Shown one piece after another: positions 43,772-53,003 of a stretch of 64,000 bases of DNA. Every line of letters begins with the position of its first letter. Position 1 is the first letter of the stretch. A model generated the notes under the pieces. It worked only from the letters and a program-made list of their open reading frames with translations, did no database searches and was not told the origin of the DNA. The translations under genes were made by a program, and so were the position numbers. The stretch comes from Candidatus Omnitrophota bacterium. GTDB lineage: Bacteria > Omnitrophota > 4484-213. The DNA is taken from positions 1-64,000 of the forward strand of contig QNCL01000001.1 in the NCBI GenBank assembly GCA_003645805.1, in the 5' to 3' direction.

Positions 43772-45036
43772 TGAATATTGCCGAACTGAAACGCAAGAAT
43801 ATGAGCGAGTTAAACAAAATCGCTCGTGAGTTAGGGATTGAAGGAATAAGCGGTTTGCGGAAACAAGACCTTATCTTTCGCATCCTGCAAACTCAGACAG
43901 AAAAGAATGGTTTGATATTCGGAGAAGGCGTGCTGGAGACCTTACAAGATGGCTTTGGTTTCCTAAGAAGCCCTAATTACAACTATCTCCCCTGTCCGGA
44001 TGACATCTATATCTCTCCTTCTCAGATTAGAAAGTTCAACTTATGCAAAGGGGATACGGTAAGTGGACAGATTCGTCCTCCTAAGGAAGGAGAGAAATAC
44101 TTTGCGCTTCTGAAGATAGAAGCAGTGAACTTTGAGAATCCTGAGGCGACAAAGAATAAGGTGCTCTTTGATAACCTCACTCCCATCTACCCAAATGAAA
44201 GGTATATATTGGAGACTACTCCGGATGAAATCTCTATGCGCGTAATGGATCTTATCACCCCTGTAGGAAAAGGGCAAAGGGGTTTGATTGTTGCTCCTCC
44301 TTACAGTGGAAAAACTATCCTGCTCCAGAAGTTTGCCAATAGTATCACCAAGAATTACCCTGATGTATTCTTGATTATCTTACTCATTGATGAGCGTCCA
44401 GAGGAGGTTACAGATATGCAAGAGTCGGTAAAAGCAGAGGTCATCAGTTCTACATTTGATGAATCTGCAGAAAGGCATATTCAGGTAGCAGAGATGGTTC
44501 TGGAGAAGGCAAAAAGGTTGGTGGAGTATAAGAAGGATGTAGTGATCCTCTTAGATAGCATTACCCGTCTGGCCAGAGCCTATAATGCAGTAATGCCTCA
44601 TAGCGGCAAGATTCTATCCGGAGGGTTAGACGCAGAGGCATTACAGAAACCCAAAAGGTTCTTTGGGGCTGCCCGGAATGTAAAGGAGGGAGGAAGTTTG
44701 ACTATCATTGCTACCGCTTTGGTGGATACAGGAAGCAGAATGGATGATGTTATCTTTGAAGAGTTCAAAGGCACGGGAAATATGGAACTCCAGTTAGACC
44801 GTAACCTCTTCCAACGCCGTATCTATCCCGCTATTGATATAAAGCGCTCTAATACCCGTCATGAGGAGTTGCTCGTAAGCCCTGAAGAATTGTCAAAAAT
44901 CTGGTTATTGAGAAAGATGCTTCAGGAGGTAAGCAGTGTAGAAGCAATGGAGTTGTTGATAGAAAGATTAAAAAAGACAAAGAATAATAAAGAGTTTTTA
45001 GCAACAATAAGAAATGTTTCTCGGGAGGAGTTATGA
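43759..45036 (+). CDS. rho: Transcription termination factor Rho
   Basis: Hexameric RNA helicase that ends transcription. From ATG 43759 it is 425 residues: Rho-N helical domain (about 1-50; MNIAELKRKNMSELNKIARE), cold-shock RNA-binding domain (about 55-125; YLPCPDDIYISPSQIRKFNL), and the ATPase domain with PPYSGKTIL (about 180-188) and the Q/R loop LKxK-like sites later. Normal length. The stop overlaps rpmE by four bases. Confidence 0.96.
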   Translation: MPEVMNIAELKRKNMSELNKIARELGIEGISGLRKQDLIFRILQTQTEKNGLIFGEGVLETLQDGFGFLRSPNYNYLPCPDDIYISPSQIRKFNLCKGDTVSGQIRPPKEGEKYFALLKIEAVNFENPEATKNKVLFDNLTPIYPNERYILETTPDEISMRVMDLITPVGKGQRGLIVAPPYSGKTILLQKFANSITKNYPDVFLIILLIDERPEEVTDMQESVKAEVISSTFDESAERHIQVAEMVLEKAKRLVEYKKDVVILLDSITRLARAYNAVMPHSGKILSGGLDAEALQKPKRFFGAARNVKEGGSLTIIATALVDTGSRMDDVIFEEFKGTGNMELQLDRNLFQRRIYPAIDIKRSNTRHEELLVSPEELSKIWLLRKMLQEVSSVEAMELLIERLKKTKNNKEFLATIRNVSREEL

Positions 45037-45233
45037 AGAAAAACATCCATCCACCGTATTATGAAACTACAATTACCTGTGCCTGTGGAGAAGTAATTCA
45101 TACACGCTCTACGCGAAAGAACCTGCATGTGGAGATTTGTTCCAAGTGTCATCCTTTCTTTACAGGTAAAGAGAAACTGGTAGATTCTATGGGGAGAGTG
45201 GAAAGGTTTAGAAAGAAATACGAGAAGAAGTAA
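45033..45233 (+). CDS. rpmE: 50S ribosomal protein L31
   Basis: A 66-residue zinc-binding (C+) L31. Ligands are C16, C18, C36 and C39 (CAC and CSKC). It begins MKKNIHPPYYE and has the CHPFFTGKEKLVDSMGRVERF signature. Overlaps rho by four bases. prfA and prmC, often next, are absent. Confidence 0.96.
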   Translation: MKKNIHPPYYETTITCACGEVIHTRSTRKNLHVEICSKCHPFFTGKEKLVDSMGRVERFRKKYEKK

Positions 45234-45244
45234 AGTTCTCTTGA

Positions 45245-45272
45245 TTTGCCCTTTCCGAATAAGGAAAGCAAA
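45245..45272 (+). terminator. Candidate terminator hairpin after rpmE
   Basis: Stem tttgc-(cc)-tttcc / ggaaa-gcaaa with a six-base loop (gaataa) and a two-base bulge, about 10 pairs, followed by taggttcttttat with a short T-rich tail before ruvC. Confidence 0.4.
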
Positions 45273-45286
45273 TAGGTTCTTTTATA

Positions 45287-45760
45287 ATGCGAGTATTGGG
45301 AATTGATCCGGGAACAATTACTACCGGGTTTGGAATAGTAGAGAATAAAAAAGGGGAATTGCAGGTATGTGAGTATGGACTGATCAAAACCAAGAAAAAA
45401 TCTGCTCCGGGAGAGAGATTAAACTATATCCATCAGGAAGTGAGCAAGATAATCGGAAGGAGCAAATTGGATATAATGGTTATAGAGGATATATTTCTGC
45501 ATAAAAATTTCCGTTCGGCGGTAAGGATTGGAGAAGCAAGATGTTCAGCAATATTAGCCGCTCTAAAGCAGGGACTTAAGATCATAGAGTATCTGCCCAC
45601 AGAGATAAAGCAGGCAGTAGTGGGTAATGGAAGGGCTTCCAAGATACAGGTGCAGAGTATGGTAAAAAGGCTTCTTCATCTTCCCGTGTCTCCTCCTGCA
45701 GATGCTGCAGATGCTTTAGCAGCGGCTATCTGCCACTGTTATAGACAGAAATATGCTTGA
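45287..45760 (+). CDS. ruvC: Crossover junction endodeoxyribonuclease RuvC
   Basis: Resolves Holliday junctions. D7 in GIDPGT is the first catalytic aspartate, VIEDIFLHKN carries the second acidic site and DAADALAAAICH the last pair. The length is 157. Overlaps ruvA by eight bases; ruvC-ruvA-ruvB is the standard cluster. Confidence 0.96.
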   Translation: MRVLGIDPGTITTGFGIVENKKGELQVCEYGLIKTKKKSAPGERLNYIHQEVSKIIGRSKLDIMVIEDIFLHKNFRSAVRIGEARCSAILAALKQGLKIIEYLPTEIKQAVVGNGRASKIQVQSMVKRLLHLPVSPPADAADALAAAICHCYRQKYA

Positions 45761-46343
45761 GTATATCCAGGGAATATTGAGAGTAAAGAAAGGGGAGTAT
45801 ATAGTGGTGGATGTAGGGGGAATTGGTTATAGGATTAGTGTTCCTCTCTCTGTGCTGGAAAGAATAGGAGAGTTGGAAAAGGAGGTGAGATTATTCATCT
45901 ATCCTTATCTTTCTCTCTCAGGCAAGAGCGCAAGTATCAAACTCTATGGATTCCTTAGTTCAGAGGAAAAAGAGTTGTTTATCTCACTTCTCTCTATCTC
46001 AGGAATCGGACCGCGCATAGCCCTGGCTATCCTCTCCGGAAGCTCAGCAGATGATCTGCAGAAGGCAATTGCTAAGGGTAATTATCAGATACTCAGTCGT
46101 ATTCCTGGAATTGGAAAGAAGACTGCTCAACGCATAATCCTTGAATTGAAGGAAAAGGTAGAGTTGCCCAAACTGGAAGAAGAGGAAGATATAGAAAGAG
46201 ATGCTGTCTCTGCTCTGGTTTCTTTAGGGTATAAAAAACAGAGAGCGCAAGAGATGGTAAGCAAGGTGTTGAGGAAACAATCATCAGAGGAAATAGAATT
46301 AGAAAAGATTATTCGTGAAGCCCTATGCCAGTGCGTCCAATAA
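45753..46343 (+). CDS. ruvA: Holliday junction branch migration protein RuvA
   Basis: Junction-binding tetramer subunit of 196 residues. OB-fold N-terminus (MLEYIQGILRVKKGEYIVVD), two helix-hairpin-helix motifs (LLSISGIGPRIALAILSG and LSRIPGIGKKTAQRIILELK) and the C-terminal RuvB-binding domain (VSALVSLGYKKQRAQEM). Overlaps ruvC and ruvB. Confidence 0.96.
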   Translation: MLEYIQGILRVKKGEYIVVDVGGIGYRISVPLSVLERIGELEKEVRLFIYPYLSLSGKSASIKLYGFLSSEEKELFISLLSISGIGPRIALAILSGSSADDLQKAIAKGNYQILSRIPGIGKKTAQRIILELKEKVELPKLEEEEDIERDAVSALVSLGYKKQRAQEMVSKVLRKQSSEEIELEKIIREALCQCVQ

Positions 46344-47350
46344 CCCCATTAAAAGAAAACGAGGATACAGAGTATGAGAATATCCTCCGCCCTTCCTCCT
46401 GGAAATACTTTGTGGGGCAGGAGAGATTGAAGAAGAACCTCAGAATCTTTATTCAAGCAGCAAAGCAAAGAAATGAGTGTTTAGACCATCTCTTGTTTTT
46501 TGGACCTCCCGGATTAGGAAAAACTACCTTGGCTTATATTGTTGCTAAAGAAATGGGGGTGCAAATAAAAGTTTCCTCAGGGACGATATTAGAGCGCCCT
46601 GGAGATTTAGCCGGTTTGCTTACTAATCTAAAGCGAGGGGAGGTGTTATTTATTGATGAGATTCACCGCCTTCCGCGAGTAGTAGAGGAGTATCTCTACT
46701 CGGCAATGGAAGACTATTCTCTGGATATCATCCTGGATAAAGGACCTAATGCTCGTTCTGTTAAACTCCGCCTTGCTCCCTTTACCTTGATAGGAGCCAC
46801 TACTCGCAGTGGTCTTCTCACCTCTCCTTTAAGATCACGCTTTGGGGTGATTAGCCGACTGGATTATTATTCTCCTTCAGAGTTATGCGAGATCATCCTT
46901 AACTCCAGCAGACTTCTGAATCTGGATATCGATCGCGAAGGGGCAGAGGAGATCGCTTTGCGCTCCAGAGGGACTCCCCGCATTGCTAATCGTTTGCTCC
47001 GAAGAATAAGAGACTATGCCCAAGTAGAGGGGAAGGGAAAGGTTAGCAAAGAGATTGCGGAAAGGGCTCTGGAGATGCTGGAGGTAGATAAACTTGGCTT
47101 GGACGAAATGGACAAGAGGATTCTGGAGACAATTATCAGCAAATTTAATGGTGGCCCTGTAGGAATAAGCACTATTGCAGTAGCAGTGGGTGAGGAGGAG
47201 GATACTCTTGAGGAGATCTATGAGCCCTATCTTATTCAGGAGGGTTTTCTTCAGCGCACTCCTCAAGGGCGGATTGCTACAGAGAAGGCATATAAACATT
47301 TCGGTTTTTCCTTTATGGGAAATCGCCAAAGAAGAATAAAATGGGATTAG
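46325..47350 (+). CDS. ruvB: Holliday junction branch migration ATPase RuvB
   Basis: Hexameric AAA+ motor of 341 residues. The N-terminus has RPSSWKYFVGQE, Walker A FGPPGLGKTT (59-68), Walker B LFIDEIHRLPRVVEEYLY, ATTRSGLL and SRFG sensor/arginine-finger motifs, and the C-terminal winged helix GPVGISTIAVAVGE. Overlaps ruvA by 19 bases and DUF2905 by ten. Confidence 0.97.
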   Translation: MPVRPITPLKENEDTEYENILRPSSWKYFVGQERLKKNLRIFIQAAKQRNECLDHLLFFGPPGLGKTTLAYIVAKEMGVQIKVSSGTILERPGDLAGLLTNLKRGEVLFIDEIHRLPRVVEEYLYSAMEDYSLDIILDKGPNARSVKLRLAPFTLIGATTRSGLLTSPLRSRFGVISRLDYYSPSELCEIILNSSRLLNLDIDREGAEEIALRSRGTPRIANRLLRRIRDYAQVEGKGKVSKEIAERALEMLEVDKLGLDEMDKRILETIISKFNGGPVGISTIAVAVGEEEDTLEEIYEPYLIQEGFLQRTPQGRIATEKAYKHFGFSFMGNRQRRIKWD

Positions 47351-47559
47351 AGTTGATAGGAAGATTTATGATTCTATCAGGGATAATCTTGCTTCTTCTG
47401 GGAGGAATATTTATAATGGCAAAGAATATTCCTTTTATAGGACATCTACCCGGAGATATCCTTATCCGAAAGGAAAACTTCTCCTTTTATTTTCCCTTGA
47501 CTACCTGTATTCTCCTCAGCCTGCTCTTTTCTTTAATCTTCTGGCTCTTTCACCGATGA
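47341..47559 (+). CDS. DUF2905 small membrane protein
   Basis: A 72-residue protein with two membrane helices (about 7-25 and 50-70) and the DUF2905 signature GHLPGDILIRKENFSFYFPL between them. It commonly sits just after ruvB, as here. Function unknown. It overlaps the next gene by four bases. Confidence 0.88.
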   Translation: MGLELIGRFMILSGIILLLLGGIFIMAKNIPFIGHLPGDILIRKENFSFYFPLTTCILLSLLFSLIFWLFHR

Positions 47560-48710
47560 ATCTTTTTCTTACTCTACTGGTTTTTATTATTACCTGTTTC
47601 TCCTCTATATCTCCTGCTTACGGCTTAGCCACTCCTCCTCTGGAGCAAAGGTATTTTATTCGCGTGGCTATATTAAAAGAAGCAAAAGAGTTCACTCTCT
47701 CGGTAAAAGGAAGATTTGAGATATGCGCTCCTTATACTGACCAGGTACTGCAGGAGAGCCAAGGTCTGCATAAAGCCAAGGTAGTGCCTATCCCTGCAGG
47801 AATAAAGATTAATAAATATCCCTTTAAGATTTGCGCAATAAAGATTAAACCTAAAAGAGAAGCGGCTATCTTCTTAAATAGATATCGTCTGCGAGGTAAT
47901 CTGGAGATTATTCGTCAGAAGAATGGAAGATTATTGGCTATTAATGAAGTAGATATTGAGGACTATCTGTGTGGAGTTTTGCGCGCCGAGGTTTCTCCTC
48001 ACTGGCCTATGGAGGTTTTGAAAGCCCAAGCGGTAGCCGCTCGCACTTTTGCTCTCTATCAGGCTCTGGCAAACAAGGACAAAGACTATGCGCTAGATAA
48101 CACCATCTATTCTCAACTATATGGAGGAGTAAGACAGGAAACCTGGCGCACAAGGCGAGCAGTTTATCAAACAAAAGGAGAGGTATTGAAGTATAAAGGA
48201 AAACTCTTTCCTGCCTTCTTTCATGCTATCTGTGGAGGACATACAGAGGATGCAAGTAAACTCTGGAAGATAGACATTCCTCCTTTGAAAGGAGTGAATT
48301 GTCCGTTTTGTTTCCGTTCCCCTTATTATCATTGGAGAGCCAGAATTCCTTTAGAGAGGATAAGAGAAAGATTAAATAAAGAAGGATACAAGATAGAAAA
48401 GATTCTTTCTCTCTCCTGTCTAGGGTATGATGAAAGTGGACGAGTGGAAAGGATAGAGATAAGGACAAAGAAAAGAGAAGTAGAGATACCCGCAAACAGG
48501 TTTCGTTTACTTATCGGGTCAAATTTGATTCGGAGCACAAATTTTAGAGTTAAAACAAGAGGAGATAAAGTAATATTTGAAGGGATCGGCTGGGGGCATG
48601 GGGTAGGTCTCTGTCAGTGGGGAGCATATTTTATGGCAAAAAGAGGATTTGATTACCATCAAATTTTAGAGTATTATTATCCCCAGGCGAAGATCGTTAG
48701 GCTATACTAA
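47556..48710 (+). CDS. SpoIID/LytB domain protein
   Basis: A 384-residue exported protein: signal peptide (about 1-22), then a SpoIID domain (about 95-380) with NRYRLRGNLEI, VDIEDYLCGVLRAEVSPHWPMEVLKAQAVAARTFAL start block, HAICGGHTEDASKLW and the ending GWGHGVGLCQWGAYFMA. SpoIID enzymes are peptidoglycan lytic transglycosylases removing denuded glycan. It is normal in non-sporulating diderms. Located between DUF2905 and yajC. Confidence 0.9.
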   Translation: MNLFLTLLVFIITCFSSISPAYGLATPPLEQRYFIRVAILKEAKEFTLSVKGRFEICAPYTDQVLQESQGLHKAKVVPIPAGIKINKYPFKICAIKIKPKREAAIFLNRYRLRGNLEIIRQKNGRLLAINEVDIEDYLCGVLRAEVSPHWPMEVLKAQAVAARTFALYQALANKDKDYALDNTIYSQLYGGVRQETWRTRRAVYQTKGEVLKYKGKLFPAFFHAICGGHTEDASKLWKIDIPPLKGVNCPFCFRSPYYHWRARIPLERIRERLNKEGYKIEKILSLSCLGYDESGRVERIEIRTKKREVEIPANRFRLLIGSNLIRSTNFRVKTRGDKVIFEGIGWGHGVGLCQWGAYFMAKRGFDYHQILEYYYPQAKIVRLY

Positions 48711-48737
48711 GAAGCCAAAAATAGGCAAGGAGGAACA

Positions 48738-49028
48738 ATGTTTGTATCTATAATGCAAATTTCTGGTAGAGAAAACCTATTTGTGAGTATGCTTCCTCTG
48801 TTTTTGATATTTGCTATCTTTTATTTCCTGCTTATCCTTCCTCAACAGAGAATGAGAAAGGAGCATCAAATAATGCTTTCCAAACTCTCCAAAGGAGATA
48901 GAGTAATTACTAATGGGGGTATTTATGCCACGGTAATAGAGGTTAAGGGGAATATCGTGGTGTTGAAGATCAGCGAAAATACAAAGATAGAGATTCAGAA
49001 AGAAGCAATAGCGCAGAAACTGAAATAA
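48738..49028 (+). CDS. yajC: Preprotein translocase accessory subunit YajC
   Basis: A 96-residue single-pass membrane protein (helix about 17-35, LPLFLIFAIFYFLLILP, then QQRMRKEHQ) with the GDRVITNGGIYATV beta domain. aaggagg sits before ATG 48738. In many bacteria secD and secF come next; here smc does. Confidence 0.93.
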   Translation: MFVSIMQISGRENLFVSMLPLFLIFAIFYFLLILPQQRMRKEHQIMLSKLSKGDRVITNGGIYATVIEVKGNIVVLKISENTKIEIQKEAIAQKLK

Positions 49029-49040
49029 GAGATCTTTAAG

Positions 49041-51473
49041 ATGCACTTTAAGAAACTGGATATCTTTGGATTTAAGTCCTTTGCCGACAGAACCAAACTC
49101 TATTTCAAGAAAGGAGTTTGTGCAATTGTTGGTCCAAATGGAGTGGGAAAGAGCAATATTGCCGAAGCAATTAGATGGGTGTTAGGGGAACAGAGTGCTC
49201 ATAACCTGAGAGCGAGTTCAATGAAGGAGGTTATCTTCAATGGAACCGGTAAACGCAAACCCTTGGGATTAGCCGAGGTTGCCCTTACTTTCTACAATGG
49301 TCAGAAGATTATTCCTTTAGATTATGAGGAGGTAACCATTAAAAGAAGAGTTTTTCGCTCTGGAGAAAACGAGTATTTCCTGAATAATATTCCTTGCCGT
49401 CTGAAGGATATTACTTCTCTCTTTTTAAATACAGGAATAGGAAGCAATACCTATTCTTTAGTTGATCAAAAGGATATAGAATCACTCTTGAGCTCTCGTC
49501 CTGAGGAGAAACGCGAACTCTTTGAGCGAGTGGCAGGAATTGGAGGGTATCGCCAGAAGAAGAAGGAGGCTTTAAGAAGATTGGAGCAAACAGAAAGGAA
49601 TCTGGTGCGCGTAAACGATATTATTAGCGAACTAAAAAGTCAGATAACTATCTGGCAAAGAGAGGCAAGCAAAGCCAGGCAATATAAGGAGAAGATGGAA
49701 AGGTTGAGTGCTCTAAAAGTCAAGTTCTACGCCTTTGAGTATAAGCGTATGCATAGAGAAAGCAAGGAATTGCTTCAGGAGAAAGATGCCCTGCTAACAA
49801 GAAAAGAAAAACTAGAGAAGATTGTGCAAGAGATAGAGGGAAAGAAAGAGGCGCAGAATGCCCAATTATCAATGTTAGAAAATAGACTTGCTATTATATA
49901 CCAAAGTAAACTCAAACTTGAACGGGCAAAGGAAAGAAGTCGTAATCAACTTATATTTAACAAGATGCAGATAGAAGAAGCGGAAAAGAAGTTAAAGAGA
50001 ATAAAAGAGGAAATAGAGGAGATAAACAAAAATATTGATAGGGTCACTCAAGAGTTGGCTAATAAAACCTCTTTAATCACCACTCTTCGCCATCAGATAT
50101 CTTTGAAAGAGAAAGAAAGAGAAAAGAATACTTTGAAGAAGATAGTAAAGGAAGAAAGGGAAGGGGGGGAAGACCCTACTGATCTCTATTCTGCTCTGGA
50201 GGAGATTTTAAAGCAGATAGAGGAGGTGGACAAAGAAATAGAGAGGGTGAATCGGGTTGAGTTGCTCAAGAGAAGGATAAAAGATTGTTTTTTAAGGCTA
50301 AGAAAAAGGCTGGAGCAGATCTTTCTTCCTCTGTGGCGAGAGAAAAGAGAAAGAGAGAATATAGAACTTTCCTCTTTGAAAGAAAAAGAAAGACTGGAGA
50401 CAGAGATGGAATCGATGTTAAAGAAAAAGTTGGAGGAGGAGATAAAAAAGAAAAACCAGAAAGAGAAGGAGATTGCAGAGATAGCCAGCGAAAAAAAGAA
50501 ATGGGAAGAGGAAATAAGTAAAGCGGAAAAGGAAGAGAAAGGATTTATCTCCGAGGAAAGAGAGATAGAGGAAAGGATGGAGGAAATAACAAGAGAAAGA
50601 AAAGCACTCACCGCCTTTATTGAAGAGAAGAGAGAAAAAGAGAAAGAGATAGCAGAGGAGATCTCTGCACTTTCGCAACAGATTTCTGTCCTGCAACTTA
50701 GATATCAAAAGGTCTGCTTGGAGAAAGATTCTATTGCCCAGCGGATGAAAGAGGAGTATAATTTAGACATTCAAGAGGTTGCGGTAGAGGAGATTGATAA
50801 GGAAAAGGTTAAGCAAGAAATAGAAAAGTTGCACAAGGCTATAGAGGGGTTAGGAAAGACAAGTTTTACCGCTATAGAGGAGGAAGAAAGATTGCAAACC
50901 CGCCTTTCCTTTCTTCAAGAACAAAGAGATGATCTTCTGTTAGCAAAAAAGAGGGTTCAGCAAGCGATAATAAATATGGATAGACAGGCAAAGGAGATGT
51001 TTACACAGAGTTTAAGGAAGGTGGAGGAGGAATTTAATCGTTTCTTTAACCTTCTCTTCTTTGGAGGAGAGGCAAAGATAGAGAAGGAAGGAGATGAACT
51101 GGAACCCAAGATCAGAATAATTGTTCATCCTCCAGGGAAAAGGCTACAGGATGCTCTTCTTCTCTCTGCAGGTGAAAGAGCGCTTACTACCATTGCCCTT
51201 TTATTTGCCCTTTTTAGAGTAAAACCCGCTCCTTTTTGTGTTTTGGATGAGATAGATGCATCTTTAGACGATAATAATGTAGAGCGTTTTGTCCATCTTC
51301 TCAAGGAATTTACCCAGAATACCCAGTTTATTATTATCACTCACAATAAAAAGACAATCAGTATTGCAGATATAATTTATGGAGTAACAATGGAGGAGAA
51401 AGGGATTTCTAAGTTAGTATCTGTGGATTTTACAGAACAAGGAGGGGAACTATGGCAAAGATCAAAGAAATAA
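49041..51473 (+). CDS. smc: Chromosome segregation SMC ATPase, short, apparently hinge-less
   Basis: A condensin ATPase of 810 residues; bacterial SMCs are about 1150-1200. The N-head is intact: DIFGFKSFAD, Walker A GPNGVGKSN (31-39), and the GIGSNTYSLVDQ region. The C-head is intact too: LSAGERALTT signature (708-717, A where most have G), Walker B FCVLDEIDASLDD (732-744) and THNKKT. Between them, residues about 170-640 are almost continuous coiled coil, rich in E and K. The hinge domain should lie mid-coil; I see only RRIKDCFLRLRKRLEQIFLP (411-430) and no hinge fold or CxxC hook. ScpA and ScpB genes are 14 kb upstream. Confidence 0.85.
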   Translation: MHFKKLDIFGFKSFADRTKLYFKKGVCAIVGPNGVGKSNIAEAIRWVLGEQSAHNLRASSMKEVIFNGTGKRKPLGLAEVALTFYNGQKIIPLDYEEVTIKRRVFRSGENEYFLNNIPCRLKDITSLFLNTGIGSNTYSLVDQKDIESLLSSRPEEKRELFERVAGIGGYRQKKKEALRRLEQTERNLVRVNDIISELKSQITIWQREASKARQYKEKMERLSALKVKFYAFEYKRMHRESKELLQEKDALLTRKEKLEKIVQEIEGKKEAQNAQLSMLENRLAIIYQSKLKLERAKERSRNQLIFNKMQIEEAEKKLKRIKEEIEEINKNIDRVTQELANKTSLITTLRHQISLKEKEREKNTLKKIVKEEREGGEDPTDLYSALEEILKQIEEVDKEIERVNRVELLKRRIKDCFLRLRKRLEQIFLPLWREKRERENIELSSLKEKERLETEMESMLKKKLEEEIKKKNQKEKEIAEIASEKKKWEEEISKAEKEEKGFISEEREIEERMEEITRERKALTAFIEEKREKEKEIAEEISALSQQISVLQLRYQKVCLEKDSIAQRMKEEYNLDIQEVAVEEIDKEKVKQEIEKLHKAIEGLGKTSFTAIEEEERLQTRLSFLQEQRDDLLLAKKRVQQAIINMDRQAKEMFTQSLRKVEEEFNRFFNLLFFGGEAKIEKEGDELEPKIRIIVHPPGKRLQDALLLSAGERALTTIALLFALFRVKPAPFCVLDEIDASLDDNNVERFVHLLKEFTQNTQFIIITHNKKTISIADIIYGVTMEEKGISKLVSVDFTEQGGELWQRSKK

Positions 51474-52732
51474 AAGCAAGGGAGATACTGGACTCGCGAG
51501 GTAATCCTACTGTGGAGGTAGAGGTAATTCTGGAGAATGGGGTTAAAGGAAGAGCAGAGGTTCCTTCAGGAGCATCTACAGGAAGATACGAAGCATTAGA
51601 GTTGCGGGATGGAGAAAAGAGATATCAAGGAAAAGGGGTAAGGAAAGCGGTAGAAAATGTAGAAAAGATAATTGCCCCTCAACTAATAGGAAAGGAGGTA
51701 GAAGAACAAGAGGGGTTGGATAACCTGCTTCTTGCTTTGGATGGGACAGAGAATAAATCCAATCTGGGAGCAAATGCTATTTTGGGCACCTCTCTCGCCT
51801 TAGCCCATAGTGCTGCCCGTGCACGAAACATTCCTTTATATCAATATATTGCTGAGTTATCTGGAAATAAACCTCAAGTCCTTCCGGTGCCGATGATGAA
51901 TGTAATCAATGGAGGAAAACATGCAGATAATCTCTTAAATCTCCAGGAATTTATGATTGTTCCTATAGGCGGAGAGAGTTTTAGAGAAGGCTTAAGAATG
52001 GGAGCAGAGGTTTTTCATCATCTAAAAAGACTCTTGAGCGAGAAAGGAATGGGAACAGGGGTAGGAGATGAAGGAGGTTTTGCGCCTTTTCTGGAAAAGA
52101 GCGAGCAGGCTCTGAGTTTGATTAGCGAAGCAATAGAAAGAAGTGGTTATAAACTGGGAGAGGATATCTGCTTTGCTTTAGACCCTGCAGCAAGTTCCTT
52201 CTTCTCTGAGGAGAAAGAAAGGTATATATTTGAGTCTGAAGAAAAGACTTCTGAGCAGATGATAGCCTTCTATGAAGATCTGCTAAGCAAATATCCGATC
52301 CTTTCTATTGAGGACGGATTAGGAGAAAATGATTGGGAAGGATGGAGAGAACTTACACAAAGATTGGGAGATAAAATTCAGTTGGTAGGGGACGATTTAT
52401 TTGTCACCAATATCAAAAGGTTAGAGCAAGGGTTGAAGAGAAAGGTAGCAAATGCTATTCTGATAAAATTAAATCAGATTGGAACGCTTACCGAGACTCT
52501 TGCTGTAATAAAACTCGCTCAGGAAAACAACTACGGAGTAATAATCTCCCATCGTTCTGGAGAAACCGAGGATACCACCATTGCAGACCTTTCCGTGGCA
52601 GTGAATAGCGGACAGATAAAAACAGGCTCACTTTCTCGGGGAGAACGCATCTGTAAATATAATCAACTTCTAAGGATTGAAGAGGAATTGAAAGAAGGAA
52701 GATATGGGGGGAAAGAGGTTTTTTCTCGCTAA
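51452..52732 (+). CDS. eno: Enolase
   Basis: Glycolytic 2-phosphoglycerate dehydratase, 426 residues. Landmarks: REILDSRGNPTVEVEV, PSGASTGRYEALELRD, GANAILGTSLALAHSAA, GDEGGFAP, and SHRSGETEDTTIADLSVA near the C-terminus. The start lies 22 bases inside smc, and the end overlaps the ftsB-like gene by 29. Confidence 0.96.
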   Translation: MAKIKEIKAREILDSRGNPTVEVEVILENGVKGRAEVPSGASTGRYEALELRDGEKRYQGKGVRKAVENVEKIIAPQLIGKEVEEQEGLDNLLLALDGTENKSNLGANAILGTSLALAHSAARARNIPLYQYIAELSGNKPQVLPVPMMNVINGGKHADNLLNLQEFMIVPIGGESFREGLRMGAEVFHHLKRLLSEKGMGTGVGDEGGFAPFLEKSEQALSLISEAIERSGYKLGEDICFALDPAASSFFSEEKERYIFESEEKTSEQMIAFYEDLLSKYPILSIEDGLGENDWEGWRELTQRLGDKIQLVGDDLFVTNIKRLEQGLKRKVANAILIKLNQIGTLTETLAVIKLAQENNYGVIISHRSGETEDTTIADLSVAVNSGQIKTGSLSRGERICKYNQLLRIEEELKEGRYGGKEVFSR

Positions 52733-53003
52733 GGGAAGACTAAAAACTATAGGAGTTTTTTTACTCCTCTTTTCTCTTCTACTCTTTATATTCGCTCCTA
52801 AATTCTGTAAACTTCAGCAGATGAAAGAGGAGGAAAGAAGGCTTTCAGAGAGGATAGAGAGGTTAAAGGAGGAAAATAGAACTCTTGCCCTTGAGGAGAA
52901 AAGACTGCAGGAGGATTTTTATATAGAAAAATTAGGACGAGAGAAGATGAAGATGGGTAGAAAGGGAGAGGTTATCTATAAAATAGAAGGATATGAAGAA
53001 TAA
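52704..53003 (+). CDS. FtsB/DivIC-like septum formation initiator
   Basis: A 99-residue protein: basic N-terminus, one helix (about 15-33), then a coiled coil (about 38-70; EERRLSERIERLKEENRTL) and a short KLGREKMKMGRKGEVIYK tail typical of FtsB/DivIC. It would be part of the FtsQBL divisome complex. It overlaps eno by 29 bases and tmk by 11. Confidence 0.8.
   Translation: MGGKRFFLAKGRLKTIGVFLLLFSLLLFIFAPKFCKLQQMKEEERRLSERIERLKEENRTLALEEKRLQEDFYIEKLGREKMKMGRKGEVIYKIEGYEE

Noticed and set aside
43293..43883. A long minus-strand open frame (about 196 codons) opposite coaE/rho.
   Set aside because: It is the mirror of two well-supported plus-strand genes, has low-complexity composition and no family motif.
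50285..50521. Short alternative-frame ORF inside smc.
   Set aside because: It is an artefact of the A/G-rich coiled-coil coding sequence, without a ribosome site or family resemblance.
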